DNA from: Ciona intestinalis | Lineage: Eukaryota > Chordata > Ascidiacea > Phlebobranchia > Cionidae | Direction of reading: 5' to 3' | DNA length: 64,000 bases | Assembly: GCF_000224145.3 (NCBI RefSeq) | Contig: NW_004190583.1 | Span: 62,001 to 126,000, forward strand | In this document: positions 36,955 to 50,900 of the stretch, piece by piece | How positions within the stretch are numbered: position 1 is the first letter of the stretch | How the letters are laid out: the number at the start of each line of letters is the position of its first letter | Notes under the pieces: model-generated | Told to the model about the DNA's origin: nothing | The model's input: only the letters and a program-made list of their open reading frames with translations | The model's database searches: none | Position numbers and translations under genes: made by a program

Positions 36955-38315
36955 GTAGAAATAAAAGTATTTCTTCAGTGTGATTTTATCAAACAGGATA
37001 GTTCTATTAATTCTATTGAACCAATCAAAATAAACCAATGAACCATTTTATTATATTTGGCAAACAACCAAATAAGTAGTTAAAAGGTTAAAATAAAATT
37101 TATTGCAACATTGCGCAAGTAAACAAACAAAACAGCTATTAAAGTGTATTTAGCAAACATTGTAAATTTTTAAAATACATTTCTGATGAAATGTTGGGTA
37201 AACATAATTGAACTTTGCATTCACTTGGGACATTACTAGGTCCATTTTGATCTGCTACTCTGTATAAATGACTTGATATACACTAGAAATACCTGTTAAA
37301 GGAATATTAAAAACTATCAAAATTCAAGATCCACTTAAAAATCCACTTAAAACTGCATGACTGGATGGGAACCTGTCGTACAACTGACTGAATATACAAC
37401 CAGAAACAAGTATTGGCAGAACACTTAATAAGAATAATTTAAAAGTCCAAGACTGATCAAACTTTTGTTTTAAAGACTTGATTCAGTTAGAAAAAAGCAA
37501 AGTTAACGTAATGGTAACCGCTCACACCATAACTGACAGGAAAATAAAATAACGGAAATATCTATCGCAACTTAAAGACGTAGTAATGTTTTTGATATTC
37601 AGTGAAATCTGGGGAGACAGTTACACTCATAGTTGTCAAACATAGGTAACCTCACTGATTAATGTGATGAATGCAATAAACTTTACCTCTGCTTGTTTGT
37701 GTATACACCTAACAGCAGGGTAAAAGTATTTTAGGGATGAAAACTGGGGTGCTTAAACAAACATAATATCATCCCGGTTTTAAAAGTTTGGGTAGCATAT
37801 CACCCAAGAAAACTCTACTGTTTTCACTTATGTCTTGACTCAAATAGAAATTTCTTTAAGATTTAGGAAAAACATTCTAAATGTTTCGAAATCCAGCTTT
37901 TGGATGAAACTGTTGAATATAAATGTTATTTAGTGGTAGCAAAGCAAATGTTAGTTGTGACAGAAATCAATTTATTCACCATTACACTACATCACTACAA
38001 AGGAACATTGTTATGTACATTGTGAGTCGATAGCAAGCATTGTTAGGTAACAAACACAACATTCTGGATTAAACTTGATCATTTATGTGGAGATGAATAT
38101 TTTGTCACAATATAAAGAAAGGATTAAGCCACAAATATAAACACATAAACAAATCTTAACAATGGAAAGTTATCATGCACAATATCAGTGCATTCTACAA
38201 ATGATAAAAGCTACATTATTGGGTGGGCAAGCTGTAGTGTATAATTATCCCCATTGCTATACAGCGCCTATTTATCTACAAGTTGAATGATTAAAACTTG
38301 AATCAAAAAGCACTT

Positions 38316-38325
38316 GTTAGTTAGT
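38316..38325 (-). promoter_or_regulatory. Candidate Quaking response element
   Basis: ACTAACTAAC on the minus strand, the bipartite form (ACUAAY core with adjacent UAAY half-site) bound by STAR proteins. It is inside the presumed 3' UTR of the Quaking gene itself. Confidence 0.45.
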
Positions 38326-40013
38326 GATGTGTTGGCATGAGTGGATTAGTTGACACATCAAATGCATTAATAGAAATCATATAACACAGCAAATTTAATG
38401 GATTTAGTCGGCACTGTATTAGGACTGTAATACAACAAAACAGAACACAGAAAATTAAAATTTCTGGTTAAAAAAGAAGAGTTATTGGTTATACAGTCAT
38501 GGTAATATGTAGTGGAAAACAACATTGTGAGAGTCTATACTTTATTTTATAAAACTACATTGAAATTTTTCAATACTGATAATTGATAAACCTTAGAAAA
38601 GATAAGACGTGTAAAAAGTTTGTGGGTTCGGGCAAGAGCTGGCTTTGGCAGCTTTAGCTTGGCCAATTGCCAATAGTTTGGCTTTTCTTGTGTGTAACGG
38701 AACTTGGAAAAGAAGCCACATTCGACTTACGTCGTTTTATACACGATAAAAATCATATGAATAAAATACAAACAGGTAAATACAGTTTATAGCGAAGAAT
38801 ATAAACTTGTAACAAAATACAAAAGTATTTCAGCACCTTATACTTTGTGCCGTTGAATGTTAAAGATTTAATTCAAATAATTAAACAACATGTTATAATA
38901 TTTATCGTCTGTGGAGAAAATTCTGCCAAACTTTGATACAGTAAGGCACCAAAGAAACAACCTACTACAAAAATGAATGGAAGTTGGAAACAATTACCAA
39001 TAAATTTGTGAGCGCTGAAAACCAATGGCTTGCAATAAAACTAACATTATGAAACTTTTGATACTCAGAACGATACCACAATAACAAGATATCGAAAGGC
39101 ACTTTAAAATAGAAGGTAATTAATAGAAAATGACATGGAAATGGAATAAGCTTCATGTGTAATATGAATACTGTTATGCCAATTCAATTTGAGTGCATGT
39201 TTGTATTCGGAAATACCTGCTTCATTGTTTAAATCCCAGTCTTAACTAATATGACACCATTTCAATATAAACTAGAACTCAGAATGCGAAATATACATGA
39301 ACCCCCACCTTTGAGTCATTAAACAACACTTCAAATGCTATTTTATCATTAACAGACTGTTAGTTCACTAAAACTGATTGGGCCACTTCCACACATTCAA
39401 TCATTATGTAAAGTTTAAATGTTGTTTAAACAAACTTTATCACCCATTTCAACTTAACCAGAACTGTTTACATATCCTTTATCATGAACTTGATTTGTCT
39501 ACATTAGGGCAAAGTTCATTCTAATTACTCAAGTTATCATGATGGATTTTGAACTTGCCCTTGGGAAGGTTAAAGTTTAATATAAAATTGTTTATCTAAA
39601 AGATAAACATTCAGAGTAACTCTTCACCTTTGGGCAAACTTTTCCGTTTAAAACTTAACAGGATTAAAAGATTAATTATCCAGATTTTTCGCCAAGACTG
39701 GTTTTCAAATTAAGTTGAAAATCAGCAAAGGCTAAATGTAATGCACAACATCGTTCTATATGAATTGGATACCAAGTCAAATGGCATTAATTCCAAGGAA
39801 TTATACCAGAGTTGGTTTTGTCTTTAAAGAATCACTAAATTTGCTTGTAAGCTGAACTGAACTAAAGTTTGCCACAAACCAATTAATTTGTTCTAATTAT
39901 TGGTGAACATGCTTACCAATAAGAAGCAGGGGGGGTGGTGTTAGAAGTTGTTACGTCCATCAAGTGCATAATGAAGTAGTAGCATCCAACTGTTAGGGTT
40001 AGGTGGGATAGGG

Positions 40014-40086
40014 GTGTGTGGAGGGTTGTGTGGTGTATGTGTTGAAAACGTTGTTTGTGTTGTGTTTGTGTTGTGTTTGTGTTGTG
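40014..40086 (-). repeat. CA/ACA-rich low-complexity tract in the Quaking 3' UTR
   Basis: The plus strand is GTGTGTGGAGGGTTGTGTGG followed by three copies of a 12-bp GTTTGTGTTGTG-type unit. On the transcript strand it is CACAA-rich, a type of tract bound by hnRNP L-like proteins in other animals. Confidence 0.55.
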
Positions 40087-40214
40087 GTAAAAGGGGCGGA
40101 TTTTAACATTTATCGGCGAAAAATTTGGTAACACTGAACAAGGATTTAATGAAAGTTATCTCTACAGGTAGACATGCACTTGAATGTAACTGTTTTAGGA
40201 ACGTAAAGGCACGT

Positions 40215-40224
40215 ATTAGTTAGT
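40215..40224 (-). promoter_or_regulatory. Candidate Quaking response element
   Basis: ACTAACTAAT on the minus strand, a second bipartite ACUAAY plus UAAY arrangement. Single ACTAAY hexamers also occur at 37955-37950, 39364-39359, 41301-41296 and 41333-41328. Confidence 0.42.
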
Positions 40225-41978
40225 GCACAAACGATTTAAAATCTCATGGAACTCCAGGGCCTGGTTGTTGCTGTTAAAGTGTTAATGCGATCTACGCATG
40301 CAGGTTCTTCTTATGCAGAAGGTATGTGTCAATTAGTGGCTGCTGTATGGTGATAGGTGCAGGGGGGGTGAAGGAAAACAAGACAAAAAACGATGATTAG
40401 TATTCACGACAACATTAAGCATCTAGTTACACAAGCAGGGCGAATAGCAAAGCGGTCCAATGTCTGATGTTTGTTTAGATGGTGTTTGGTAGCATCCATT
40501 CTAAGCAAACATAGAGACATTATAACAGTTGTGGAAGCAGGGTTTGAAAACTAACATCTCATGCAAATTAATTCCCAATACAACATAGAAATACCATTTC
40601 AAGCACAAGGGGTTCTAAGCCTTTACATTTTTGACAAAAGAATTTTAGAATCAAGTACAAACTTCAATTAACAGAAGTTACCAGAGTTTAAATTAACTTT
40701 TTTAAACTCCAATTGAACTACAACAGGAAATGAACTTAAATTAAAACCGTTTTAGAAATCGCGGCCAAATTTTAGCAAGAAAACCAAACATTTATGTTTA
40801 ATTATTGTGGCAACAAACAGAGAGATAATATGATGAGTTCTGCCTTAAGGGCAAAGTTGATTTAGTTATGAAAAGATTTAAACAAAGACTCGCCAAATTA
40901 ACTTATCCACACATTTTTCTTTTTTTTTAACTTATCCAAATTGCTTCCAAAACTGTTATTGACCAATTACCATTACAGAGTTATAATATAAATTTGCTAA
41001 TAAAGCAAATTTAAATTTAAATTTTTAAGTTAAAGTAGTTTTAGTTAAAAAATACAAAAAGTAAAATGCAAAAATTGAAAAATTCAACAATTTAAAAGAA
41101 TTATCAACCATTAATTGTTAACAATAGGCACACATACATGTAACCATAAAAATATCATAAAGACGTTTACATGCGTTAAGTTACTAAAGTACATTTTTGT
41201 GGAAAAGCGGTTAAAGCATTATGTTGTAATAATACACAATCAGGTTGTCATTCCGTAGGCATTGTTATGTAATACATGCATTTGTACAAATGACAATTAG
41301 TAGTTAGGGAATTGGTGGGGTGAAATAATTAGTGAGTGGCAAATTTTGGCTTTTTTTCTTTAACTTTAAACTAAAAACTATTTTCACCGTTTCCCACATT
41401 GGGGTAAAATTTATTTACACTTTAACTGTGGAACATTAAAATATTGGTGGAATAATTAGAACCGGCAGCACTGTAAGAATAAATGACTGAAATATAGGGC
41501 ACACTTTAAAGGGCAGCGTATGGCAGCAGTGTTGCACGTACTCATATTTTGGTGTCAGAAGTACTTAGTAATTGCAAAGTAATACAAAAATACTGAATAT
41601 ATTACGATAAAAATGACTAGGAAAGTACATGGAAGAAAAGGATATATGGGTAGGTAAAAACAAAAAGTAAAATTCTTTTGGATAACTTTAAAAAATATAT
41701 AAAAACCTTCTAATCAACAAAAAATTTGTTAGAAAAGTTAATGCTACAAGCTGATTTAGTGTGGTTTGTATACACTGCTTGGTAAAATGCATTTGTATCC
41801 AGATGAGTTAAAAATGATCAGCGCTTCGCGTCATTTCATACAATGTATAAACCGCATGTTGTACAAGTAAGGCACATATATGTACAGATACTGCAATCTT
41901 ATGTTAAGCTACAGAACGCAGGACGGATAAATACTGCGTGGTCTTTAACCTAATCCTGGAAAAAATATAAACCAAGTG

Positions 41979-44900
41979 TTAAGGGGAATTACCTGGGGGC
42001 CGCTGGTACGGGTGTACCCGGTTACCGGCTTGGGGTCTAACTATTTTAGTTCCGCAAGCTGCTCCTGAGGGTAAAATATGGGGTTAAAGGGGTGAAAAGG
42101 GGGAAAGATAGGGTGGGTAAAATGGGTTGTTTAAATTACTTGAAAATGTTTAGGAATAAAAATGGATTTGTCTTCATTAAAAAAAAGCATTTAGTTGGAA
42201 GATTCATTACAGTAATGAAAACTTTATGCATGTGCGATAAAATGATAAGAATGATTGTACACAAAGAAATATAACCTACACTACAGAGTATATGTGCATA
42301 ATAACCACCATAAAACTACAGGTTACAAGCTATAACTGCTGTACATGTTCTTTGGCCTTTAGAATCGGCTCTTTAAATACTGAACAATTGTTTTAACAAT
42401 TTGGCCACTTGACAAGAATAGGCAGTGCTAGAACATAGATATAACAAAAAATGTTTAACTTTTGTTTTGTACAGGGTAGTTTACAAGTGAAATATACATA
42501 AGCTTGATTTGGTTGTTCATTAGTAATTGTATGATTAGAGTGCAGAGGTAGAGCCAAAACTTATGAGGAAAATGGTTAAAAAAGATAAGGCTGCATAAAG
42601 TTCAAAACCCGTCAAAAATCAGTGGCAACTTTCACATATGAAGATGAGCTTTACCTGAAACAACATGGGAGAAAAACTTTTAATATTACAAATAAAAAAC
42701 TTAATAATTATTACATAAGAAAAAGATGTTTATATTAAAAAATAAAAAATAACTTAATAATTATCTCTATTTGAGAAAAATGTTAATATTACGAATATAA
42801 ATGTTAATTAAATTAGTCATATAAATACTTCAATGCAAAGAATAATTGCAGATCAGGGGTTCTCAAATTTTTAAAGCCATTGCACACATTGTCAGTTTGG
42901 GAATCGAAACAGTTATAAACTTATAATTTAGCTTTTGACACAACACATATTTTATCTTTTTTAAAATGGTTGCCAGTTGTGAAAGTTACATGGCGCACAT
43001 AAGAATGTGACATTGACCATGTTTTAAAAACCCATGGTTTACAAGAAATGAAAAAAAAACAACATTACAGAAATTCTTGTTGGCTGAATCATTGTTTAAC
43101 TAAGCAAAATGGAAAACATTCCAAAAATTCAGCAAAAAAAGTTTATAAGTAGGTGGAGGTAGGGTGCAAATATTTTAAGCAAGGTATTTTTGACCAAAAT
43201 CTGGTTCTAAAAGTAAAGCTGAGTTTGTAATCTGATCTGTGCCAGTTAGAGCATGACTGAGTAGCTAAACTATGTATGACATCACCAGGGTCTGACCTAC
43301 ATCATTATCTACAATCTTTGGCTCCACTTTTGTTTTAGGAGCGAGCCGTGGTATTTTGAAATTGGGAATTAGTTTAAAGTTGCGCCAAGGATTTGGGGCG
43401 GTTTGAACTATTTTTAGAAAGGATTTGTTTTGAAGCTAAGCTGCTTCAGTGCTTCTTGCATTTTTTTGACTTAATTAAAATTGTAAAACTGAAAAACTGT
43501 TCTCAATTAGCACCACGCACATATCACATCTTACCCATGCATATATACAGTATCTTATGCTTATATATAAATACAATGCATAACCATAATCTTACCTAGT
43601 AAACCATTGGTGTCAACTATATTATACTCCAATGCTGGAGCAAGAGCTGAGTGTGGATACTCAAATGGTGTGTAATACAACAGTGATCCATCAGTTGGTG
43701 CAATCATGGGAGGGGGCTGGGCCACTCCATTGGAAATTACAGTCTGTAATATAAAGTTATTACCATATACTGATACACATATACCTAAGGGCCGAATTTT
43801 TTTTAATTCATGGGTGGCAGAAATTGTTATACATGCATTTCTATGAATTTTGTTTCAAATGTATACTAACTGTAGCATTAAATAAATAACTGCAAATATT
43901 CTTGTAACGCCAGTGTATTAGCCCTTGCTTTATTGATTAAGGCTGTGTGCAATATATAGATTAGTCAGTTAATAATCCTTTTACATATTTTAAATGACAA
44001 ATTAATAACAATCATGTGCATTGGCACCAGATTTCAGTATCAGCTTCTGACTTTTAAAATTCTGTGTTACAAATATTACTGTTGCCCGCCACAAGACGAT
44101 AAATAAGTTACATATGTGATAACTTGTAAGCATGCATGAGGTGTATGAAACAAAACATCCGTGTTATAACGACTGTCAATACCCCGCCATGCCAGTTCCA
44201 TCCATTCTTTTCTTAATAATTTCAAGTTGACATTTAAACTCACCTGTCCGTTAGGTAGTCTTGATATAATGGGGTTGTAAACATTAAGTGGCGGTTGCCC
44301 TGGTGTGGGTGACCTCAATGCTGGAGCTTGCAACACTTGGTGGGGTGCTGTCATCAATCGAGGTTGACCTGGAACACAGAAACAACATAAAACAATCATA
44401 AAAATGAGGTATTTGTAGTATGGTAAAAATTTTGGGCAAAACGTTTGCTTTTATTAGTTGAGGTAACGGGCCAACTCTGACCTAAGCCGAAAGACCTCAG
44501 CCATAAACAATAAAAATTAATGTTTTTAAACATTGTGCTTTTTCAAATTAATTTTATCTGTATTTTGGCATGTTCATTCTGCTTCGCCACTGGGTTGAGC
44601 TATAGAGCAAGTTAACTTGTCATTGATTGCTTAGTGAATATAACTTTAATGCTTTCAAAACCCTTTTTAAAATTATAATTGCCATGATTAAATATTTATT
44701 TAATATTATTACGAATGTGGTTAGAGTACTAGGAACCAGGATATAGAAGACAGATCCAATTAAGTTAACATATAACTTGGCACATAATATTATTGGAATG
44801 TATGAATACCTAAAGTTAAATCATGAATAGTTTTGAAAATTTTAAATTTGTGGAAACCGTGTTTGGATGGCCGTTTATTTTGCAACATAAGCTGAAATCT

Positions 44901-47900
44901 TAAGTGAGTTAATTTATTATTAATGGCACCCATGAGTGGTTGTTCATTCAAGCAGGGCCATCAAATAAACTAAATTATTCAGATTTGTTGAAAGTTCTTG
45001 TATAAATATCAGTAAGGTGAAATTTGGTGGGGGGGCGCAGGAGCCGATTTTGATGAATTATTTATGAAATTGCTTGTAAAACCAGCAGAGGCTTTGCTAA
45101 GTCCCATGTGCCAAATGGAGAAGAATTTATGGCCAAATAGAGAGTGCTAAATAACATAAAAATAGCATTTAAGGCGCTTAGTGGTTTCAAGTTTTCAAAA
45201 CAAAACCAGTTGTACAATGAGATGCAATCAAGTTTGTTTCTCTGTTTGTAAAATATTTATTTAAATGTATAAACTCAAACTCTGTATACAAAATGTTCTT
45301 TTAGCATTTTATTAAATTTAAGAAAAATTTTTAAACAGTTTTACTTTTAAATTAAAAAAATATTTTTACACTTCATACAAGATACAAATAGTGCTTTCCA
45401 AACTATCATTCAAAAAAAGGTGTTTTAATATAACCCTTTTTTTCAATTTGGGTTAAAAAGGTAAAATTTATCGTTAGTGGAAGCTCACCAGATAATGCAG
45501 AGTAATCTCTGTAGGTTCCATTGATTATTGCGAGTTCCATCAACTGTTTCTTCTTTAATTCATCTTCACCTTCCTATAAACAACATAAACAACTCATTTA
45601 CCACATATAGTCTATAGAAAATTAATACAACCACTTTTAGAAATGTGGTAAAAATATCACTGTTCAGTGTTTAGAAAGGAAAATTAATCCAAAACACTTC
45701 GAAATTGGATAAAAAATTACCAGATATTCTAGTTATAAAAGAATAAAAATGCATCTAAAATGTAAATAAACTACAAAAAAATTATTTTGAATTTTATTAT
45801 AGAATAAATAATGCTAGAGTTAGAAACTGGGCATTGCATAAATAATTTATGTAATGGTAACTACAACACGTAGTTGTGATTCTTAGGAATTCATATAGAA
45901 AATATATTTCACTTAAATTTTGTAAGGAAGGCATTTGACATTACAGATATGTAATCCCACTTTAAAAAAATGACACAAATTCCTGAAGTAATTTGATTGG
46001 AATTTGGAAGATTTTCTCAAAACATGCGACAATTAATGGGAGAAATAACTTATTGTTCAATTAAAAAAAAGCTATCAACAAGTGTGTTAAAGAACGTTAA
46101 TGGTAATAAGAATGCTGTTCACAACGCATGAGTAAAAATAGCAAATACAATATGGTTTTAAAAGCTTTCAGTGGCTTATCTAACTTTGCTCAAGTGCCAC
46201 CCATTGAAATAAATGCAAAACCCTAGAGATACAACGTCTCAGAACTTTAACAATATGACAGAATACATTATTTATTCACACTATAAATTTTTTATGATAT
46301 TCTTTTTACAAAAACTCTTGTTATCACTTCAGACTATTTTTCAAGTGCAACAAAAATATGTCTTAACACTTCACAAATGAGAATTTAATTATTTATATTT
46401 TAAACAAAAAATTCTCTCTCCCAGTGATAAAATCAAATATACTTCAATTTTAATAACATGGTACACTGCAGTCTAGTCGTAAGATAAGCAGATTCCATTT
46501 TGGAAAATGTATGCAAACAATAGGGTACATTCAAATAAGCAACGTCAAATTTGTATTAAAAAACAATAAATGTCACTGCGAAAACTGGTGGTTTTTGCAG
46601 ACCTCCAGCCCTACACTGGGGTATTACTTTGCGAGTGTAGGGTAATGTTATCCTTTATAAAACTTACAGTGGGAATCAGAAGCTTTTGGATTTCTTCCAT
46701 TGCTCTTTGCATTTTCACTCTGGCACGATTGTCAGTGTCCTCGACTGTGATCAACACATGTAGTTCATCATTCAAGTGTTCCCAGTTCGGCTTTCCACGA
46801 TTTAAATCCTCCTGGAATAAAAACATTTGGAATCACTGCTTGTAATATTGAATTAAATTAAGATGGGCAGCTTATTTGTGTTGTAGTTCTAATGACAACA
46901 TGAGAAGCTTATGTTATGTAGGTAGAGTTAAATCATGGTTTGCATTGAGGCACCGGGAGTTCAGAACATCCCGCTGACAAGGATATGAAACTATAATCCC
47001 ACACATTTTGTAAATATAGACACAAGCTTAGTTCCGTCATATTACTAAGCCAGGTAGAGTATGTGAATCATCTATGAAAAATATGCTGCAATACTTCAGC
47101 ACTTAGCACACCGGCAATTTCACATGATCCGTATCATAGAAATGCCAGGCGTTCCACTGCCTCAAGGCAGGTACGCCACTCTAAATATTTAGATTCACTA
47201 TTCATACAACATACACTTAAATCCGGGCCAAAATGAAACTATGCACCACTAAAGAAGGCATGGGACAATTCCAACACTTATGACCACAAGTGCAGCATTT
47301 AATATCATCTCATACACTCCTATGTATTTCATTATACAAAAATATTGAATCTTAATATTAAGTTGTATTATAATATAAAGTGAAGGATAAAGTAAAGTTG
47401 ATAAACATGTGTAAGTTACAATGGAGATGTGAATACACCAACTGTCTCAGAGAATTTATTTAACTAAGCATAAATATTACATCTTGTCAGAACTTGCCCT
47501 AAATTAATTCCAGACCATAACATTGTCTATAACAAAGGGAAAACAATTGAATTCTAGAATAAAGCACTCTTTGATACTTGAGTGAATGATCGCACGTTGG
47601 TTAGTTTAAGAGAAGTTTTAATTGCGCGACTCCAGAAGTGCTGGGAACCATGGAAGCCGAGCCTTTGTGTAAAGGAAGCCAAGCGTGGAGCCTAAGTTTG
47701 GAGATCGGGGTCGTACGAAAAACAAAAGCGATGTTGGAGACTACACCAACGTTTGGCCAACGCGACAAAAGCCGCGAGTTTTGACTCAGTTGTTCCGGGT
47801 CGAATATCACGCGAACGCTATACGCCTTTACAATAACAACAACGGAAACGAATAAAATATTGAGGCGCGTTTGGACTGATAACACACGAAGACAAAGAAT

Positions 47901-50900
47901 TTTCAAAACCCTAAAGAATTGTTTTTATTTGACACAAACTATAGATTGTGTTTTTAAACAATGGTGTTCGAGTGATTTTTTCTAAAAGGCTCCCGGTGAG
48001 CTAAACAAAAACACAAGGCAATCTCGTGATGATTTATTATAGTGATAACAAGACACGTTCCAGTAATAACCACCGTCTTCCGATCCGACGAAGGCAGACG
48101 ACGCCCAAAATCACTTGAGGTTAAGCAGGAATGCATTACATTGAAGGCGGGAATTTCAGGAACGAAAATTCATAGACATCATACATCATCGGCCCCAGAA
48201 ACGGGGACACTAGACACGCGAATGCGTACCCGGCATGCAACTTTCGCCCCTCTAGTAAACTTAAAACAAAAACGAAAAACAGGACAATTATGCATAAACA
48301 AAACAACGACATGAAAGCTCCAAAATGTCGACAATAGAGCAAAATAAGCTAAAAATCACCCTTTGAGCCTCTATTTTGCAGAAAAGAAATACCTAAATCA
48401 GCATCACAGCGGGTGTCTTTCACTGGGTTTGGAATAAATATAAACACACTTTACGGCTAGTGTTATTATAGGTATATGAACTTCATTTTAAAGCGTGTTG
48501 GTATACTTCATATTAAATGCGTAGCCTTTTGTTAATTAAAACAAAAGGGCGTAGGGTTATGCACCGATATTGGTATATACTAGAAATACGGACAGAAAGT
48601 TGGCAGACACAATAATTGACATCGACGTTATAACTAGAATATTATAGAGTTTTAAATGTTTCCGGTTTATGCCTTGAGCAGTTAAAATGCATAGGAGAAG
48701 AAATAAAACAGCGGAGGCGAGGTTTCAGATGCTGCCAGTTACAAGAAAAGGAAACGTCACTGCAAACAAAGTTTCAGAAGCACTCCAAATGTGTAGGTGA
48801 TTGGCAACTCGGTACGGATACATAGGATGCGTGGGTAAGCATAGAATTCATATGATTGAATGACGTACAATAGAAGACGTCCTGTCATCGGATACACTGG
48901 TCGATAGGTCCAAGTAATAAGAGATATTGGAACGCATTGTTCTTGACGAATTGCTATCAAAACTGCAGGACTGTAACAGCTAATATTTCAAAAAGGGAAA
49001 TAACACCATGCGACAAATGTCAACTAATGATATTTTCGTCACAATGGTCATTATTTCGCCGAATGTGGAAGCACAATCAATATTCTGACGTAACAATCCA
49101 GATAATTTTGCGGGATCAATTCAAAATCACGCGGCATGGTTATACGAAGTAACTTACTGGATAATATCTGCTAACCATCAAAACTTACACGCCAAAAGCA
49201 GCGACGGACACTCCTGTTATCGAAATGCTGCTATGTTTACCCGTGGGTTGGTGACAGATTAGTACAGGTCAGATTATTTGTTGTTTGGAATTGCCACTCG
49301 CGTTATAATCCGATGAATCACATGCCAAGTCAATCTTTTGAGTTCCCAAATAGTTATAAATCAAGCGGCAAAGCTCTTTGAGATAAACTTACAAGCAATT
49401 AAGAGTGGAAAGATTTCAACAGCTTACTGAAGACGTACAATTACTTTGGACACTTGAAAATTCTTTCAGCGGTGTTTTAAGTGTTAGGAGTCTTATTTTG
49501 GACACTGGGCCGAGCAATTAAGTGCCTGTACTTCTTGCCCAAGCGACTTTCCACTTTCGTTTGTCTGCCGTCAAATTACCCATGTCTTGTTGTATTAATG
49601 TTTTGTATGTACCGGTTTGACTCCTAACAAGCGTCCAAAGAGGTTCTCTGTTACATAGCATAACGCCATTGCTCATGTTTAGAAAGAAAAACATACGTTT
49701 AAAAACCTGGAAGTACTGCCTTTTTACTTGGTGCATCACTGGTAATTGCTGAAGGAATGCTGGCTATGTTGTGATAAGCAACACGCTGTTAAAATGAGAG
49801 TTTCTCCGACACTGATCACAGGCCCGTGAAAGAATATTATTGACATCATTCTGACATTTTGTCGTTGCGTGCCAATTCCAATGTCACAGCTACGACATCG
49901 GAATTCTTTGAATGAATATTCTATCCTATATAGGTTAGGCTCGCGCTATGGGACCTGGGATTTTTGGAACATTGCATGAATGCCTATAGGTTGGATTTAC
50001 GCCAACAACCCGTAATACGTAGCTTGCAATTTTTTAGAAGTGGGGTATGAAAACAGAAATATATATACGGCTCTGAGAACTCGTTCCAGGAAGAGCCCGC
50101 AAGTGTGTTGGTGTGGTTCAAACGTAAGGGCTGGTCAAGTCTGGTTATCTCGTTATTGGGTCGAGTGTGACGTCATTTCGCGACTCTGCGCGACCGACAT
50201 TCGTTGTTTGTTTAACGTTTGTTGACATGATTGTGGAACAGGTCTAATAGTGACGTCACAGCGGGTCATTTATGACGTTGTAATTAAACGAACTTTGCCC
50301 GATTTATATCCGCTTTGCTGGAAGCGGATTCTTAAGAAATGATCGTGCGATTAACTCCCATGTGCATTAAACGCATTGTTATCAATAGGATCAGCAGGGC
50401 CAACTTAAAAGCAATCACGCCACTTGACTTTATCATCAAACCGCGAGATGGTAGCTATTTCTGGCACCTTGCGATAATGCATTGGTATCTAGTAGTTTAC
50501 ACCCGAGCGTTAGCTCCATTTATATTATAAATTACAATGCATACAATGTAAATTGTGTATATTTCAGTGTAAACCTTGTTACTATGAATATGTGTTTTCA
50601 AAAAAACGATGTTTTAACTATCATCTCCCACTGCTTAAAATTGACGTTTTACAGCGCATTTTTATAATCCCACTTTGAATATATTTTTGCTGCCAAGTTT
50701 AAATCTGTGGCAAATGTTAGGGTCGATAATATTTGACGTGCGAAGGAGTAACCAGTTACCTCCTGAGCGCTTGCTAACATGGAATCCCCAGGGAACAGAA
50801 TAGCAGTGCTGCCAGTCACAAAAATAAACTGGAAACACAACGCTGTATGATATGTGAATATCATATGCAATTGATTATAGAGAAATTTTTACAATTTTTG

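Larger units (their letters stand above)
37100..41978 (-). other. Probable long 3' UTR of the Quaking gene
   Basis: No coding exon is recognisable across 4.9 kb. The first well-placed minus-strand AATAAA near the convergent neighbour is at 37105-37100. The stretch is AT- and T/A-run-rich like metazoan 3' UTRs, and holds several ACTAAY hexamers. Vertebrate QKI mRNAs also have multi-kilobase 3' UTRs. Cleavage at an earlier site cannot be excluded. Confidence 0.5.

Noticed and set aside
47601..48342. Several 60-101 codon frames on both strands in the large Quaking intron
   Set aside because: Overlapping, mutually incompatible, and without STAR-family or other resemblance.
50649..50870. 73-codon minus-strand frame that could be a cryptic Quaking exon
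   Set aside because: The KH exons on either side already join perfectly (KKK to [10 protein letters not shown]), leaving no room for it.
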